NCBI GenBank assembly: GCA_021799915.1
Contig: JAJYZN010000055.1
Span: forward strand, 1-14,714
Direction of reading: 5' to 3'
DNA length: 14,714 bases
Source of the DNA: Actinomycetes bacterium
Lineage (GTDB): Bacteria > Actinomycetota > Acidimicrobiia > Acidimicrobiales > RAAP-2
This document shows positions 7,141-14,126 of the stretch, piece after piece. Position 1 is the first letter of the stretch, and every line of letters begins with the position of its first letter. The notes under the pieces were generated by a model that was not told the origin of the DNA, did not search any database, and worked only from the letters and a program-made list of their open reading frames with translations. The position numbers and the translations under genes were made by a program.

Positions 7141-7929
7141 TCAGGCCGTGTCGCTCGTTCCCATCGAGGACACCGAACCGGCCACTCCGACCAGCGCCAC
7201 AGCCGCCCCGGCGTACGCCACCCAACTGACCGTGACGCTCACCTCGAGGGCGGATGGGATCGAAGTCACGTAGACGAAGTGGTGGACGAATATGACGGCG
7301 ATCCACAGTGCGAGCTGAATGATGACCAGGAAGCGCAAGGTGAAGAACACGCCGACCGCACCCCGCTGGCCGACCCTCAGGATCGAGTTCGCGATGCCGA
7401 CGACAACCGTGACCACGGCCACGCCGAGGAGCGCCAGTCGCCACTCCCCGAACTGGTGGGCGATGACCGTATAGGTCGTCTGGAGGGCGGTCCCGCCGGT
7501 CACCGTGTAGTACGGGAGGAAGCACGCAGCCACGAGGAGCGCGCTGGTGGTGGCGACGAAGATCCCCCGTGCGTCGACCGACTGCCTGTGGCGACCCGAA
7601 GCGGGTGCCCGATTCCGTAGCTGGTCACCGAACTGATCGTCTTCGAGCAGGTAGCCCGGCCGCCCCCGGGTCATGCCCGGATCGCTCCGGCCGTAGGTGC
7701 CCCCCGGGATCGCGCCCGGCGCCGTCTTGCCCAGCTCCGCCGGGAGAAGCATGGGGACCGGCGGTGGCAGTGACGGCGCGGCGGGGTTCGCGGCGCTCGC
7801 CAGCGGGCCCGGGAGGACCGGGGTCGCCGGCTGCGGCGCAGCCTCCGGGTGCAGGTGCGGCGGGTACCACCGACCGTCGGACGCCAACCACCATCCCGGT
7901 CCCTGGGCTACGTCGCTGATGCCGTCCAC
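7141..7929 (-). CDS. DUF2510-type membrane protein with four transmembrane helices
   Basis: A 262-residue protein of unknown function. Near the N-terminus, GWWLASDGRWYPP (12-24) is the DUF2510 tryptophan motif common in actinobacterial membrane proteins. It is followed by a long Pro/Ala-rich, probably disordered cytoplasmic stretch (about 28-118). Four hydrophobic helices follow at about 122-141, 163-182, 195-217 and 230-253, with two histidines at the end of the third. The start is a GTG at 7929, with GAGGGA about 8 bases upstream. serB begins 22 bp after its stop, so the two may share a transcript, though nothing in the protein suggests a role in serine synthesis. The tail ends in a short Ser/Thr-rich segment. 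The function is not known to me. Confidence 0.8.
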   Translation of the reverse strand: MDGISDVAQGPGWWLASDGRWYPPHLHPEAAPQPATPVLPGPLASAANPAAPSLPPPVPMLLPAELGKTAPGAIPGGTYGRSDPGMTRGRPGYLLEDDQFGDQLRNRAPASGRHRQSVDARGIFVATTSALLVAACFLPYYTVTGGTALQTTYTVIAHQFGEWRLALLGVAVVTVVVGIANSILRVGQRGAVGVFFTLRFLVIIQLALWIAVIFVHHFVYVTSIPSALEVSVTVSWVAYAGAAVALVGVAGSVSSMGTSDTA

Positions 7930-8019
7930 CTCCCGGGTCCCTCGGTTGGGGAGCGCAGATCCTGGGGACCTGTCGCCCGCCGATCCCGCCGGACGCTCAC
8001 TCTCCGTTCCCGGGAGCCG

Positions 8020-8025
8020 ACTTTA
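8020..8025 (-). promoter_or_regulatory. Possible -10 element of the DUF2510 gene
   Basis: TAAAGT on the minus strand fits TANNNT and would give a leader of about 85 bases to the GTG at 7929. No clear -35 is seen. It lies in the 132-bp gap after the acyltransferase gene, which otherwise holds nothing recognisable. Confidence 0.3.
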
Positions 8026-8061
8026 GTGCTCACCGAGTCCATCGGAGAGGGACGTCGCTCG

Positions 8062-8733
8062 TCACCGGGCCCCCGAGGGCGCACCGTGGCCAGTGTCGAC
8101 CCAACCTTCTTCAGACGTCCAGCGCCGGACCACCCGAGCCGGGACGCCGGCGGCCACGCACCGGTCCGGAAGCTCACCCCGGACTACGGCTCCGGCGGCC
8201 ACCACGACGTGCTCGCCGATGTGGCTCCCCGGGAGGACGACGACGTTCGCTCCGAGCCAGCTCCCCGATCCGATGCGGACGCCGGCTTCCACGGGCCACT
8301 GCCGGCCGATCGGCTCCTCCGGGTCGAGGTAGGAGTGGTTCTGGTCGGTGATGTAGACGTAGGGCCCGGTCTGGATATCGTCGCCGAGCTCGATGCTCCA
8401 ATGCCCGATGACGTGGCTCCCACGCCCGATCACGCATCGATCGCCGATTCGCACGACGGGGTCGGAAGCCATCTCCTGACCCGGGGCCATGCCGGCGGTT
8501 ACCGACGCGTACGGGCCGATCATGGTCCCTCTCCCGATGCGGACGTAGCGCTCGTTGTACAACGCACCTTGAGGAAAGGCCAGGACGCTCCCGGCACCGA
8601 GAGCGCCGAAACGCCGGCCACGGGCGTCGTCGGGCCCGATGGCACCGACATCGCCGGCCCAGTCCCAGGCCCAGTGCACGACGGCCGTCGCCGGGCGCCG
8701 GAGCATAGGTGGGAGGGAACGACCCCAGGTCAT
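8062..8733 (-). CDS. Left-handed beta-helix (hexapeptide repeat) acyltransferase
   Basis: A 223-residue acyltransferase of the WbbJ/xenobiotic acetyltransferase type. These are trimeric enzymes that move an acetyl or other acyl group from a CoA donor to a sugar or other acceptor. Hexapeptide repeats run from about residue 64 to 200, clearest in VRIGSGSWLGANVVVLPGSH and the following IGEHVVVAAGAVV. The TDQNHSYLDPEEPI segment matches the loop holding the catalytic histidine in this family. The N-terminal 50 residues contain a Trp-rich segment with no repeat. The ATG at 8733 is supported by TAGGGT 7 bases before it. It is divergent from the DUF3048 lipoprotein. No sugar-synthesis genes are nearby, so the acceptor is unknown; an envelope polysaccharide is a guess. 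Confidence 0.85.
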   Translation of the reverse strand: MTWGRSLPPMLRRPATAVVHWAWDWAGDVGAIGPDDARGRRFGALGAGSVLAFPQGALYNERYVRIGRGTMIGPYASVTAGMAPGQEMASDPVVRIGDRCVIGRGSHVIGHWSIELGDDIQTGPYVYITDQNHSYLDPEEPIGRQWPVEAGVRIGSGSWLGANVVVLPGSHIGEHVVVAAGAVVRGELPDRCVAAGVPARVVRRWTSEEGWVDTGHGAPSGAR

Positions 8734-8740
8734 CGACGTG

Positions 8741-8746
8741 ACCCTA
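8741..8746 (-). promoter_or_regulatory. -10 element of a probable leaderless acyltransferase transcript
   Basis: TAGGGT on the minus strand, then 7 bases, then the ATG at 8733. There is no purine-rich ribosome site in those 7 bases, which fits leaderless translation. Confidence 0.55.
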
Positions 8747-8804
8747 CTGTCCGTGCCACCGGTGGCGCCCGGGTGGGTGATCGTCGGGACCGGGTCCGAG
8801 CAAC

Positions 8805-8810
8805 TATGGT
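8805..8810 (+). promoter_or_regulatory. Possible -10 element of the DUF3048 lipoprotein gene
   Basis: TATGGT fits TANNNT. Transcription from about 8817 would leave a leader of about 145 bases that contains the 12-bp tandem repeats. An ATG overlaps the hexamer (8806) and would not be on that transcript. Confidence 0.3.
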
Positions 8811-8862
8811 CAGCGCCGGCACGGGGGCACCATCGACCGGATCGACCACCAAAAGGGTGTCC

Positions 8863-8910
8863 GGATCGACGACCGGATCGACGACCGGATCGACGACCGG
8901 ATCGACGACC
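8863..8910 (+). repeat. Four identical 12-bp tandem repeats
   Basis: GGATCGACGACC is repeated exactly four times (8863, 8875, 8887, 8899), with a degenerate copy at 8839-8850. It sits in the spacer between the divergent acyltransferase and DUF3048 genes. Read in the lipoprotein frame it would encode GSTT repeats, but that would place them far in front of the signal peptide, so I treat it as noncoding. Confidence 0.85.
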
Positions 8911-8961
8911 GCCTCCCGGCCAAAGCGACCGACCGAGGAGCACCAGGAACGGAAGTGGGCG

Positions 8962-10194
8962 TTGCCCTCCTCCGATGCCGGCCACCGAGCACGGGAGACC
9001 ACCATCCGCACCGAGCACCTGAATCGACCTGAGAGGCCCGAGCCCACCGGCGGGAAGCTCTCCACCCGCTCGACCAGGGGCGCCCTGGCCACGCTCGTCG
9101 CCGGGGCGCTGGTGCTGGCCGGCTGCAGCACCGCTTCGACCACCCACCGGGCGACGGTTCCGAAGGTCACGACGACGACGACCTCACAGCCGGCCACGGC
9201 GGGCGCCCTGTGCCCGCTCACCGGCGCGCCGGTCCCCGGTGGTGGCAACGTGCCCCAGCGACCGGCCCTGGCGGTCAAGATCGACAACTACCCGACAGCG
9301 CGGCCCCAGTCCGGTCTCGGCCAGGCCGACATCGTCTTCGAGGAGCCGGTGGAGGGCCGGATCACTCGCTACGTCGCGGTGTTCCAGTGCCAGGAAGCCA
9401 AGTCGGTCGGGCCCATCCGATCAGCCCGGAACATCGACATCGGCATCCTCGGACAGCTGGGCAAGCCCATCCTGGCCCACATGGGCGGCATCCCACCGGT
9501 CCTGGCCAACATCGCAGCCTCACCGATCCTCGACCTCAACCTCATCGACCACGGGACACTCACCCACCAGGCTGCCGGTCGTGTCGCCCCCTATGCCACG
9601 TATTCGTCGACCACAGCCCTCTGGGGAGCCTTCTCCAGTGACACCACCCCTCCGGCACCGTTGTTCTCGTACTCGTCGAGTGCCCCGACGGGACCCGACG
9701 TGACCCCGGTGACGCAGATCGCCATCCCCTTCTCCAGCTCGTCGAACGTCGTGTGGCGCTTCGATCCGTCCATCGACGCCTTTCAGCGCTTCTACGGGAC
9801 AACGCCGGATCTCTTGAGCAACGGCACGCAGAACACGGCGGCGAACGTGGTGGTCCAAGAAGTCCAGATCACGTACGGACCGTGGTACGAGAACACACTG
9901 GGGGGCCTGGAGGTCCAGGCCAACTTGTACACAGATGCCAGCGGTCCGGCCCTCGTCTTCCGTAGCGGGGTCGAGATCCCCGGGACCTGGTCCCGGTCGT
10001 CGCTCGGGCAGCCCACCCAGTACACGTCGACCACAGGCCAGCCGATCACGCTCCAGCCCGGGCCGACGTGGGTGGAGATCGTCCCGAACACAATCACGGT
10101 CACCGCCACCCCGCCGACGAAGGCCCCCACCAACGCACCGGCGAGCACCACGACCACCGTCGCCCACACCCCGAAGGCCAAGAAGGCGAAGTAG
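8962..10194 (+). CDS. DUF3048-domain lipoprotein (YerB-like)
   Basis: A secreted, lipid-anchored protein of unknown function related to Bacillus YerB. A hydrophobic segment ends in a lipobox LVLAGC with the modified Cys at about residue 55 (codon near 9124). A Thr-rich linker follows, then the DUF3048 domain, with ALAVKIDNYPTARPQSGLGQADIVFEE as landmark (quoted only in part: VKIDNYPTARPQSGL) and VGPIRSARNIDI. A C-terminal DUF3048_C-like part contains NVVWRFD and VVVQEV. The tail is Thr/Pro/Lys-rich and ends KAKKAK. The start is uncertain. The TTG at 8962 is the nearest in-frame start to the signal peptide and has GGAAG 6 bases upstream, but still leaves a long n-region. GTG 8857 or ATG 8806 would make it longer still. 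The signal peptide and domain calls are firm. Confidence 0.8.
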   Translation: MPSSDAGHRARETTIRTEHLNRPERPEPTGGKLSTRSTRGALATLVAGALVLAGCSTASTTHRATVPKVTTTTTSQPATAGALCPLTGAPVPGGGNVPQRPALAVKIDNYPTARPQSGLGQADIVFEEPVEGRITRYVAVFQCQEAKSVGPIRSARNIDIGILGQLGKPILAHMGGIPPVLANIAASPILDLNLIDHGTLTHQAAGRVAPYATYSSTTALWGAFSSDTTPPAPLFSYSSSAPTGPDVTPVTQIAIPFSSSSNVVWRFDPSIDAFQRFYGTTPDLLSNGTQNTAANVVVQEVQITYGPWYENTLGGLEVQANLYTDASGPALVFRSGVEIPGTWSRSSLGQPTQYTSTTGQPITLQPGPTWVEIVPNTITVTATPPTKAPTNAPASTTTTVAHTPKAKKAK

Positions 10195-10223
10195 CGACGG
10201 GCCGCACCCGGGCGCCGTGGGGA

Positions 10224-11498
10224 TCAGTTCTCGGCGGCCACCGGGCGCCTCGTGAAGCTCACCGGCATGTGGGACACCCCGGCGTGCTTGTTCGTCCGGA
10301 CTCTGCGGATCGGTCCCTCGAGACGCAGACCGTCGAAACGGGTCACGATCTCGTGCAGGACGACGCGGATCTCCATGCGCGCCAGGTTCGCCCCCAGGCA
10401 GAAGTGGGACTTGAAGCCGAAGGCCACATGCGGGTTCGGATCACGGCGGATGTCGAACTCGAAAGGATCCCCGAACACCTCTTCGTCGAAGTCCGCCGAC
10501 GCCCACCACAGCGTGACCTTGTCGCCGGCCGCCAGGCGCTGCCCGCCGATCTCGACGTCGGACGTGACGGTGCGCCGGTTGTACAGGGTGGGGCTGGTCC
10601 ACCGGAGGATCTCCTCGGTGGCCCCCACCAGGAGCGAGGGGTCCTCGCGCAGGGCGGCGAGCTGTCCGGGATGCTCGATGAGCGCGGCCACCCCGAGGGC
10701 AATGGCGTTCCGGGTGGTCTCGCTGCCGGCGGCGATCAGGAGTGAGAAGAACATGGTGAGCTCAAGGGGGGAGAGCGCCTCGGGCTTCCCCCCTTCCCCT
10801 TCGACCCGGGCGTGGACGACGGCCGAGAGGATGTCGCCGGAGGGGCAGCGCCGCTTCTCCTCGATCAGGTCGGCGGCGTAGGCGGCCATGGCCGCGGCCG
10901 CCTCCTGGGTGGCCGTGGTCTCCTCCCCTAGATCACGGTCCTCGTAGGCCAAGGTGGCGTTCGTCCATTCCACCAGGCGGTGACGGTCCTCGGAGGGCAC
11001 CCCCATGAGCTCGAGGGTGGCCTGGATCGGCAGCTCCACCGCCACTTGGGACAAAAAGTCGCAGCTCCCGGTCTCCTCCACCGTCTCGGCGGCGGCGTCG
11101 AGGATCGTCCGGGTGCGGGTCACGAGCTCGTCGTGCATCCGGGCCAGGGCCCGGGGCGACACGGCCGGGGTGACGAGCTTCCGGATCCGGTGGTGGCGAG
11201 GATCGTCCATCATGTTGAGCAGGACCCCGGCGGCGAAGCCGTAGGGGAGGTCCTCGATGATGGTCCCGCCCCCCTCGGCGCCGGGGGCCCGCTCGGACGA
11301 GAACGTGGTGGCGTCGGAGACCGCCGCCAGGACGTCGGCGTGGCGGCTCAGCACCCAGAACCCGACACCGTCAGGCGTGTGCTCCGTCGGTGGGTGCCAC
11401 CAGACCGGTGCCTCGCGCCGGAGGAGGCAGAACACGTCGTGGGGGAACCCCCCGGCAAAGCGATCCAGATCCGTGAGGTCGATGTCGTCGAACCGCAA
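10224..11498 (-). CDS. Cytochrome P450, CYP125/CYP142-like
   Basis: A haem monooxygenase of 424 residues in the usual size range for soluble bacterial P450s. It needs a ferredoxin and reductase, not seen in this window. The I-helix oxygen-activation motif is AGSETTR (257-263), as in steroid and fatty-acid hydroxylases of the CYP125/142/124 type. The K-helix ExxR is Glu296-Arg299. The haem loop FGFKSHFCLG (360-369) has the ligand Cys367, but Lys363 replaces the usual Gly. The TTG at 11498 is chosen for GGAGG 8 bases upstream; a TTG at 11549 would add 17 residues. It lies downstream of recA on the same strand, with its own likely promoter and palindrome. A sterol or lipid substrate would suit the FadD19-like ligase far to the left, but this is inference. 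Confidence 0.9.
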   Translation of the reverse strand: MRFDDIDLTDLDRFAGGFPHDVFCLLRREAPVWWHPPTEHTPDGVGFWVLSRHADVLAAVSDATTFSSERAPGAEGGGTIIEDLPYGFAAGVLLNMMDDPRHHRIRKLVTPAVSPRALARMHDELVTRTRTILDAAAETVEETGSCDFLSQVAVELPIQATLELMGVPSEDRHRLVEWTNATLAYEDRDLGEETTATQEAAAAMAAYAADLIEEKRRCPSGDILSAVVHARVEGEGGKPEALSPLELTMFFSLLIAAGSETTRNAIALGVAALIEHPGQLAALREDPSLLVGATEEILRWTSPTLYNRRTVTSDVEIGGQRLAAGDKVTLWWASADFDEEVFGDPFEFDIRRDPNPHVAFGFKSHFCLGANLARMEIRVVLHEIVTRFDGLRLEGPIRRVRTNKHAGVSHMPVSFTRRPVAAEN

Positions 11499-11575
11499 CC
11501 GCCCTCCCTCCGTCGCCGCCGGCGGCCGCCTCGACGGCCCGTCCGGCAAAAGCCCGTTTCCGGGCCCAGCCCGGC

Positions 11576-11591
11576 GACCACCGCAGTGGTC
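11576..11591. other. Short perfect hairpin between recA and the P450
   Basis: GACCAC and GTGGTC are separated by CGCA. It could weakly terminate or attenuate transcripts coming from recA, but there is no T-run, so I do not call it a terminator. Confidence 0.3.
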
Positions 11592-11600
11592 CCGGCCAAG

Positions 11601-11616
11601 AGAGTAACGCAGTTAC
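11601..11616 (-). promoter_or_regulatory. Likely P450 promoter -10 overlapped by a repressor-like palindrome
   Basis: The perfect inverted repeat GTAAC-GCA-GTTAC spans 11604-11616. On the minus strand one arm overlaps TACTCT (11606-11601), a TANNNT -10 element pointing at the P450. A dimeric repressor, for instance of the TetR type, bound here would block transcription. The regulator is not identifiable and no TetR gene is in the window. Confidence 0.4.
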
Positions 11617-11645
11617 AGGACTGGCGGCACCGGCTCCTGGAACGC

Positions 11646-12716
11646 TCAGTCCGCCAGGGTGATCGGCTGGCTGTCGGGGTCGGCACCGACCGGGACGGGG
11701 TCGATGCCGACCTCGTCCACGGTCTCCTCGGGTGGGGCCAGGTGCTGGCGCACCCGCTCGTCGATCTCGGCCATCAGCTGCGGGCTCTCCCGGAGGAAGG
11801 TCTTCACGTTCTCGCGGCCCTGGCCGAGCTGCTCGCCCTCGTAGGTGAACCAGGCGCCGGACTTCTTCACCAGCCCCAGGTCCACGGCCACGTCCAGCAA
11901 CGACCCCTCCCGGCTGATGCCGCTGCCGTACATGATGTCGAACTCGGCCTGCTGGAAGGGACGGGCGCACTTGTTCTTCACCACCTTCACCCGGGTCCGG
12001 CTGCCGATCATCTCGGCGCCGTCCTTGATGGTCTCGATGCGGCGGATGTCGAGCCGCACGGAGGAGTAGAACTTGAGCGCCCGCCCCCCCGGGGTGGTCT
12101 CGGGTGATCCGTACATCACACCGATCTTCTCCCGGAGCTGGTTGATGAAGATGGCGATGGTGTCGGACTTGCTCAAGGTACCCGTCAGCTTGCGGAGGGC
12201 CTGGGACATGAGCCGGGCCTGCAGGCCCACGTGGGAGTCCCCCATCTCGCCTTCGATCTCGGCCCGGGGGGTGAGCGCGGCCACCGAGTCGATGACCAGC
12301 ACGTCGAGGGCTCCGGACCGGATGAGCATGTCGGAGATCTCCAGTGCCTGCTCTCCGGTGTCGGGTTGGGAGATCAACAGATCGTCGACGTTCACCCCGA
12401 TGGCCCGGGCGTAGACCGGGTCCATGGCGTGCTCGGCGTCGATGTAGGCGCAGATGCCGCCGTTGCGCTGGGCCTCGGCCACGCAGTGCATGGCCAGCGT
12501 CGACTTCCCCGACGACTCGGGTCCGAAGATCTCCACCACCCGTCCCCGGGGCAGGCCGCCTATGCCCAGGGCCAGGTCCAGCGAGAGCGCTCCGGTCGGG
12601 ATGGACTCGATGCCCATGCTGATGTTGTCCCCCATGCGCATGACCGAGCCCTTCCCGAACTGCTTCTCGATCTGGCCCAGGGCCATGTCCAACGCCTTGT
12701 CTCGCTCGTCTGCCAT
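11646..12716 (-). CDS. recA: RecA recombinase
   Basis: RecA forms filaments on single-stranded DNA, drives strand exchange in homologous recombination and stimulates LexA self-cleavage in the SOS response. The 356-residue protein is full length and without an intein. Walker A is GPESSGKST (65-73). Walker B is VLVID (139-143), followed by [10 protein letters not shown]. The N-terminus [20 protein letters not shown] is canonical and fixes the ATG at 12716, with GAGGAG about 11 bases upstream. The C-terminal tail is acidic, as usual. A LexA box and -10 element lie about 160-185 bp upstream. thpR is the next gene upstream on the same strand. No recX follows; the next gene is a P450. DNA repair aside, DprA-type proteins load RecA, which links it to the gene at 3984. 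Confidence 0.98.
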   Translation of the reverse strand: MADERDKALDMALGQIEKQFGKGSVMRMGDNISMGIESIPTGALSLDLALGIGGLPRGRVVEIFGPESSGKSTLAMHCVAEAQRNGGICAYIDAEHAMDPVYARAIGVNVDDLLISQPDTGEQALEISDMLIRSGALDVLVIDSVAALTPRAEIEGEMGDSHVGLQARLMSQALRKLTGTLSKSDTIAIFINQLREKIGVMYGSPETTPGGRALKFYSSVRLDIRRIETIKDGAEMIGSRTRVKVVKNKCARPFQQAEFDIMYGSGISREGSLLDVAVDLGLVKKSGAWFTYEGEQLGQGRENVKTFLRESPQLMAEIDERVRQHLAPPEETVDEVGIDPVPVGADPDSQPITLAD

Positions 12717-12804
12717 CTGCGCTCAATCTCCTCGTGCTCCGGCCGGCCGGCGCCGGTCCGCAGGTCCTGGGTCTGCTGTTGTGGTGCTTTCTCCGTCGGG
12801 GTGG

Positions 12805-12810
12805 ATGGTA
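12805..12810 (-). promoter_or_regulatory. Possible second, LexA-independent recA -10 element
   Basis: TACCAT on the minus strand fits TANNNT and lies about 90 bp before the recA start. Mycobacterial recA has two promoters, one outside LexA control, which makes a second one plausible. No -35 is evident. Confidence 0.25.
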
Positions 12811-12876
12811 GGGACAGGGTGTGACGGTGCCCGCCCAACGACCCGCCGGGGCGGTGAGGTCGAGCCGACAGTGGGC

Positions 12877-12900
12877 ACTCTACATGCGAACGCATGTTCG
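12877..12900 (-). promoter_or_regulatory. SOS-regulated recA promoter: LexA box plus -10
   Basis: CGAACGCATGTTCG (12887-12900) matches the Gram-positive/mycobacterial LexA box CGAACRNRYGTTYC at all core positions, including the RNRY spacer (GCAT). On the minus strand it lies directly upstream of TAGAGT (12882-12877), a TANNNT -10, so bound LexA would cover the -35/spacer region. The predicted recA leader is about 150 bases. Confidence 0.85.
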
Positions 12901-12936
12901 CTGGGGGATGCCCGGCGCCGGTGCCGCCCCGTACCC

Positions 12937-13446
12937 TCACGGAACGGTCGCCCGAGCCACGACCTCGTACCGGGGACCCGCCGGTCCGAGCCGGGAAGCG
13001 ACCAGCGTGAGCTCGTCGACCACCCAGCGTACGGACACCGGCAGGCCGACCAGGGCGGGCAGGACGTCCCCGCGACCGCGGGCCAGCGTGAGGTGGCCCA
13101 CGAACGGCTTCGGATCCAGGCCCAGGTGGTGGCCGAGCGCCGCCGTGCGGACGGCGGATGCGGCGGCCTCCATCCCGGTGACCCTGAGGCACAGCACCGA
13201 CCGCCCGAGCAACGCGGTCGCCGGGCCGGCGACCACCTCCAGGGACCCCGCCACGCGGTGGGCGGCGTCGGCGAGGGCGGCGGCAGCCACATGCTCCCCG
13301 GGCTGGTCGATCTCACCCAGGAAGCCCAGGGTGACGTGCCACCGCTCGGGCGGCGTCCAGCGCACCCCGGGCATGGCGGGACGGGGCAGTGCGGCCAACA
13401 CCTCCCGGGCGGGGGGTGCGGGCCAGGCGGCGAAGAAGAGGCGCAC
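12937..13446 (-). CDS. thpR: RNA 2',3'-cyclic phosphodiesterase / 2'-5' RNA ligase (ThpR/LigT)
   Basis: A 2H-superfamily enzyme that opens 2',3'-cyclic phosphate ends of RNA or joins RNA ends by a 2'-5' bond; its biological role is poorly known. At 169 residues it is slightly short for the family. The start VRLFFAAWP matches the family's MRLFVAI. The two catalytic HxT motifs are HVT (37-39) and HLT (118-120), the second in PFVGHLTLARGRG. The GTG at 13446 is chosen on this similarity. GACACT lies exactly 7 bases before it, a near match to the leaderless pattern, and GGAG is close by. In other bacteria thpR/ligT sits between cinA and recA. Here it precedes recA, with 220 bp between them. Confidence 0.9.
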   Translation of the reverse strand: MRLFFAAWPAPPAREVLAALPRPAMPGVRWTPPERWHVTLGFLGEIDQPGEHVAAAALADAAHRVAGSLEVVAGPATALLGRSVLCLRVTGMEAAASAVRTAALGHHLGLDPKPFVGHLTLARGRGDVLPALVGLPVSVRWVVDELTLVASRLGPAGPRYEVVARATVP

Positions 13447-13642
13447 GAGCTCCAGTGTCCCAGTGCGACGGGACCCGACGGATCCCCTGTCACCACCGGC
13501 TGCTAAGCCGTAGCCCGCGTGCCGCCGGTGTTCCCGGCACCGGTGGGACGCCCTCGCACCGGCCCGGTCCCGCCGATCCCCGGCGGTCTCCCGGACACCC
13601 GACGGTGCCCTCGAAGCGGTGAGAGCACGAGGAGGTCGAGGC

Positions 13643-14047
13643 GTGGGCGAGCGACGGGTGGAACAGGACGGGGAGAGTGGAGACGGGGCCACCGTGACGT
13701 CACGCCTGGCCCGCCTCGAGCGGGTCACGACCTCCCTGGCGAGGGCGGTGGCCGGACAGGTGCACGAGGTCCGTACCCGGCGCCTGGTGGTGACCGACGC
13801 CGACGGGAACGAAGTGGTGGTGGCCGAGACCGTGGGCGCCACCGCCGAGCTCAGGGTCGAGATCCCCGGACCCGATCGCGGGAGGCGCAGCGCGGTGGTG
13901 CTGTTCGCCACCGGCCCGGGCACCGGCCTCGGCCCCGGTGTGGGTCTCCAGATCTGGGCCCGGGGCGATGAGGTGGTCGGGCTCGACGCCTGGCCCGGCG
14001 ACGACCGGCGGTGGCGCGCTCACCTGTCGCTCGACGGGGAGCCCTGA
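13643..14047 (+). CDS. Hypothetical protein with N-terminal coil and beta-rich domain
   Basis: A 134-residue protein I do not recognise. Residues 19-45 look like a helical coiled segment (SRLARLERVTTSLARAVAGQ). Beta-strand-like segments with a DADGN turn follow: RRLVVTDADGNEVVVAETV, then AELRVEIPG, SAVVLFATG and VGLQIWARG. The pattern resembles small uncharacterised proteins with repeated VxDxxGxxR strands, but this is only an impression. No signal peptide or membrane helix is seen. The GTG at 13643 has an excellent ribosome site (GGAGGT, 6-base spacing), which supports it as a real gene. It lies 79 bp before the Xre regulator on the same strand, and diverges from thpR. A function cannot be given. 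Confidence 0.7.
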   Translation: MGERRVEQDGESGDGATVTSRLARLERVTTSLARAVAGQVHEVRTRRLVVTDADGNEVVVAETVGATAELRVEIPGPDRGRRSAVVLFATGPGTGLGPGVGLQIWARGDEVVGLDAWPGDDRRWRAHLSLDGEP

Positions 14048-14073
14048 GCACCCACGGGGTCGCCGTCGCTTCG

Positions 14074-14107
14074 TGCTACGTATCGGTCTGTAGACCTCCG
14101 AGTAGCA
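14074..14107. promoter_or_regulatory. Compound 34-bp dyad, probable operator of the Xre gene
   Basis: Outer arms TGCTAC (14074-14079) and GTAGCA (14102-14107), and inner arms GGTCT (14085-14089) and AGACC (14092-14096), are all perfect and share one centre at 14090.5, with 5-base unpaired gaps on each side. It ends 19 bases before the Xre start and covers the expected -35 region. Autoregulation by the Xre protein is a natural inference. Confidence 0.6.
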
Positions 14108-14113
14108 ATTGAT

Positions 14114-14119
14114 CAGGGT
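14114..14119 (+). promoter_or_regulatory. Weak -10 element of the Xre gene at leaderless spacing
   Basis: CAGGGT keeps the conserved A at position 2 and T at position 6 of TANNNT and lies 7 bases before the GTG at 14127. AGGG within it could instead act as a ribosome site (spacing 8), so the two readings compete. Confidence 0.3.
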
Positions 14120-14126
14120 TGCTCAC

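Noticed and set aside
8863..8910. CRISPR-like array
   Set aside because: The 12-bp units are directly adjacent with no spacers and no cas genes are nearby.
7849..8961. N-terminal extension of the DUF3048 frame across the acyltransferase gene
   Set aside because: It would put hundreds of residues before a signal peptide and runs antisense to the hexapeptide acyltransferase.
8730..9287. Leftward frame with repeated VVDP units
   Set aside because: It is only the 12-bp tandem repeat read on the other strand, without a domain, over the lipoprotein signal region.
10195..10223. Terminator between the convergent DUF3048 and P450 genes
   Set aside because: The 29-bp spacer is GC-rich with a short CCCGGG palindrome, but there is no clear stem or T-run on either strand.
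11371..12726. Leftward 451-codon frame over recA
   Set aside because: It is an out-of-frame reading of recA; RecA itself is unmistakable.
13447..13642. Extra small genes or RNA in the thpR-hypothetical spacer
   Set aside because: I see no ribosome site with a plausible short frame, no tRNA-like fold and no repeat there.
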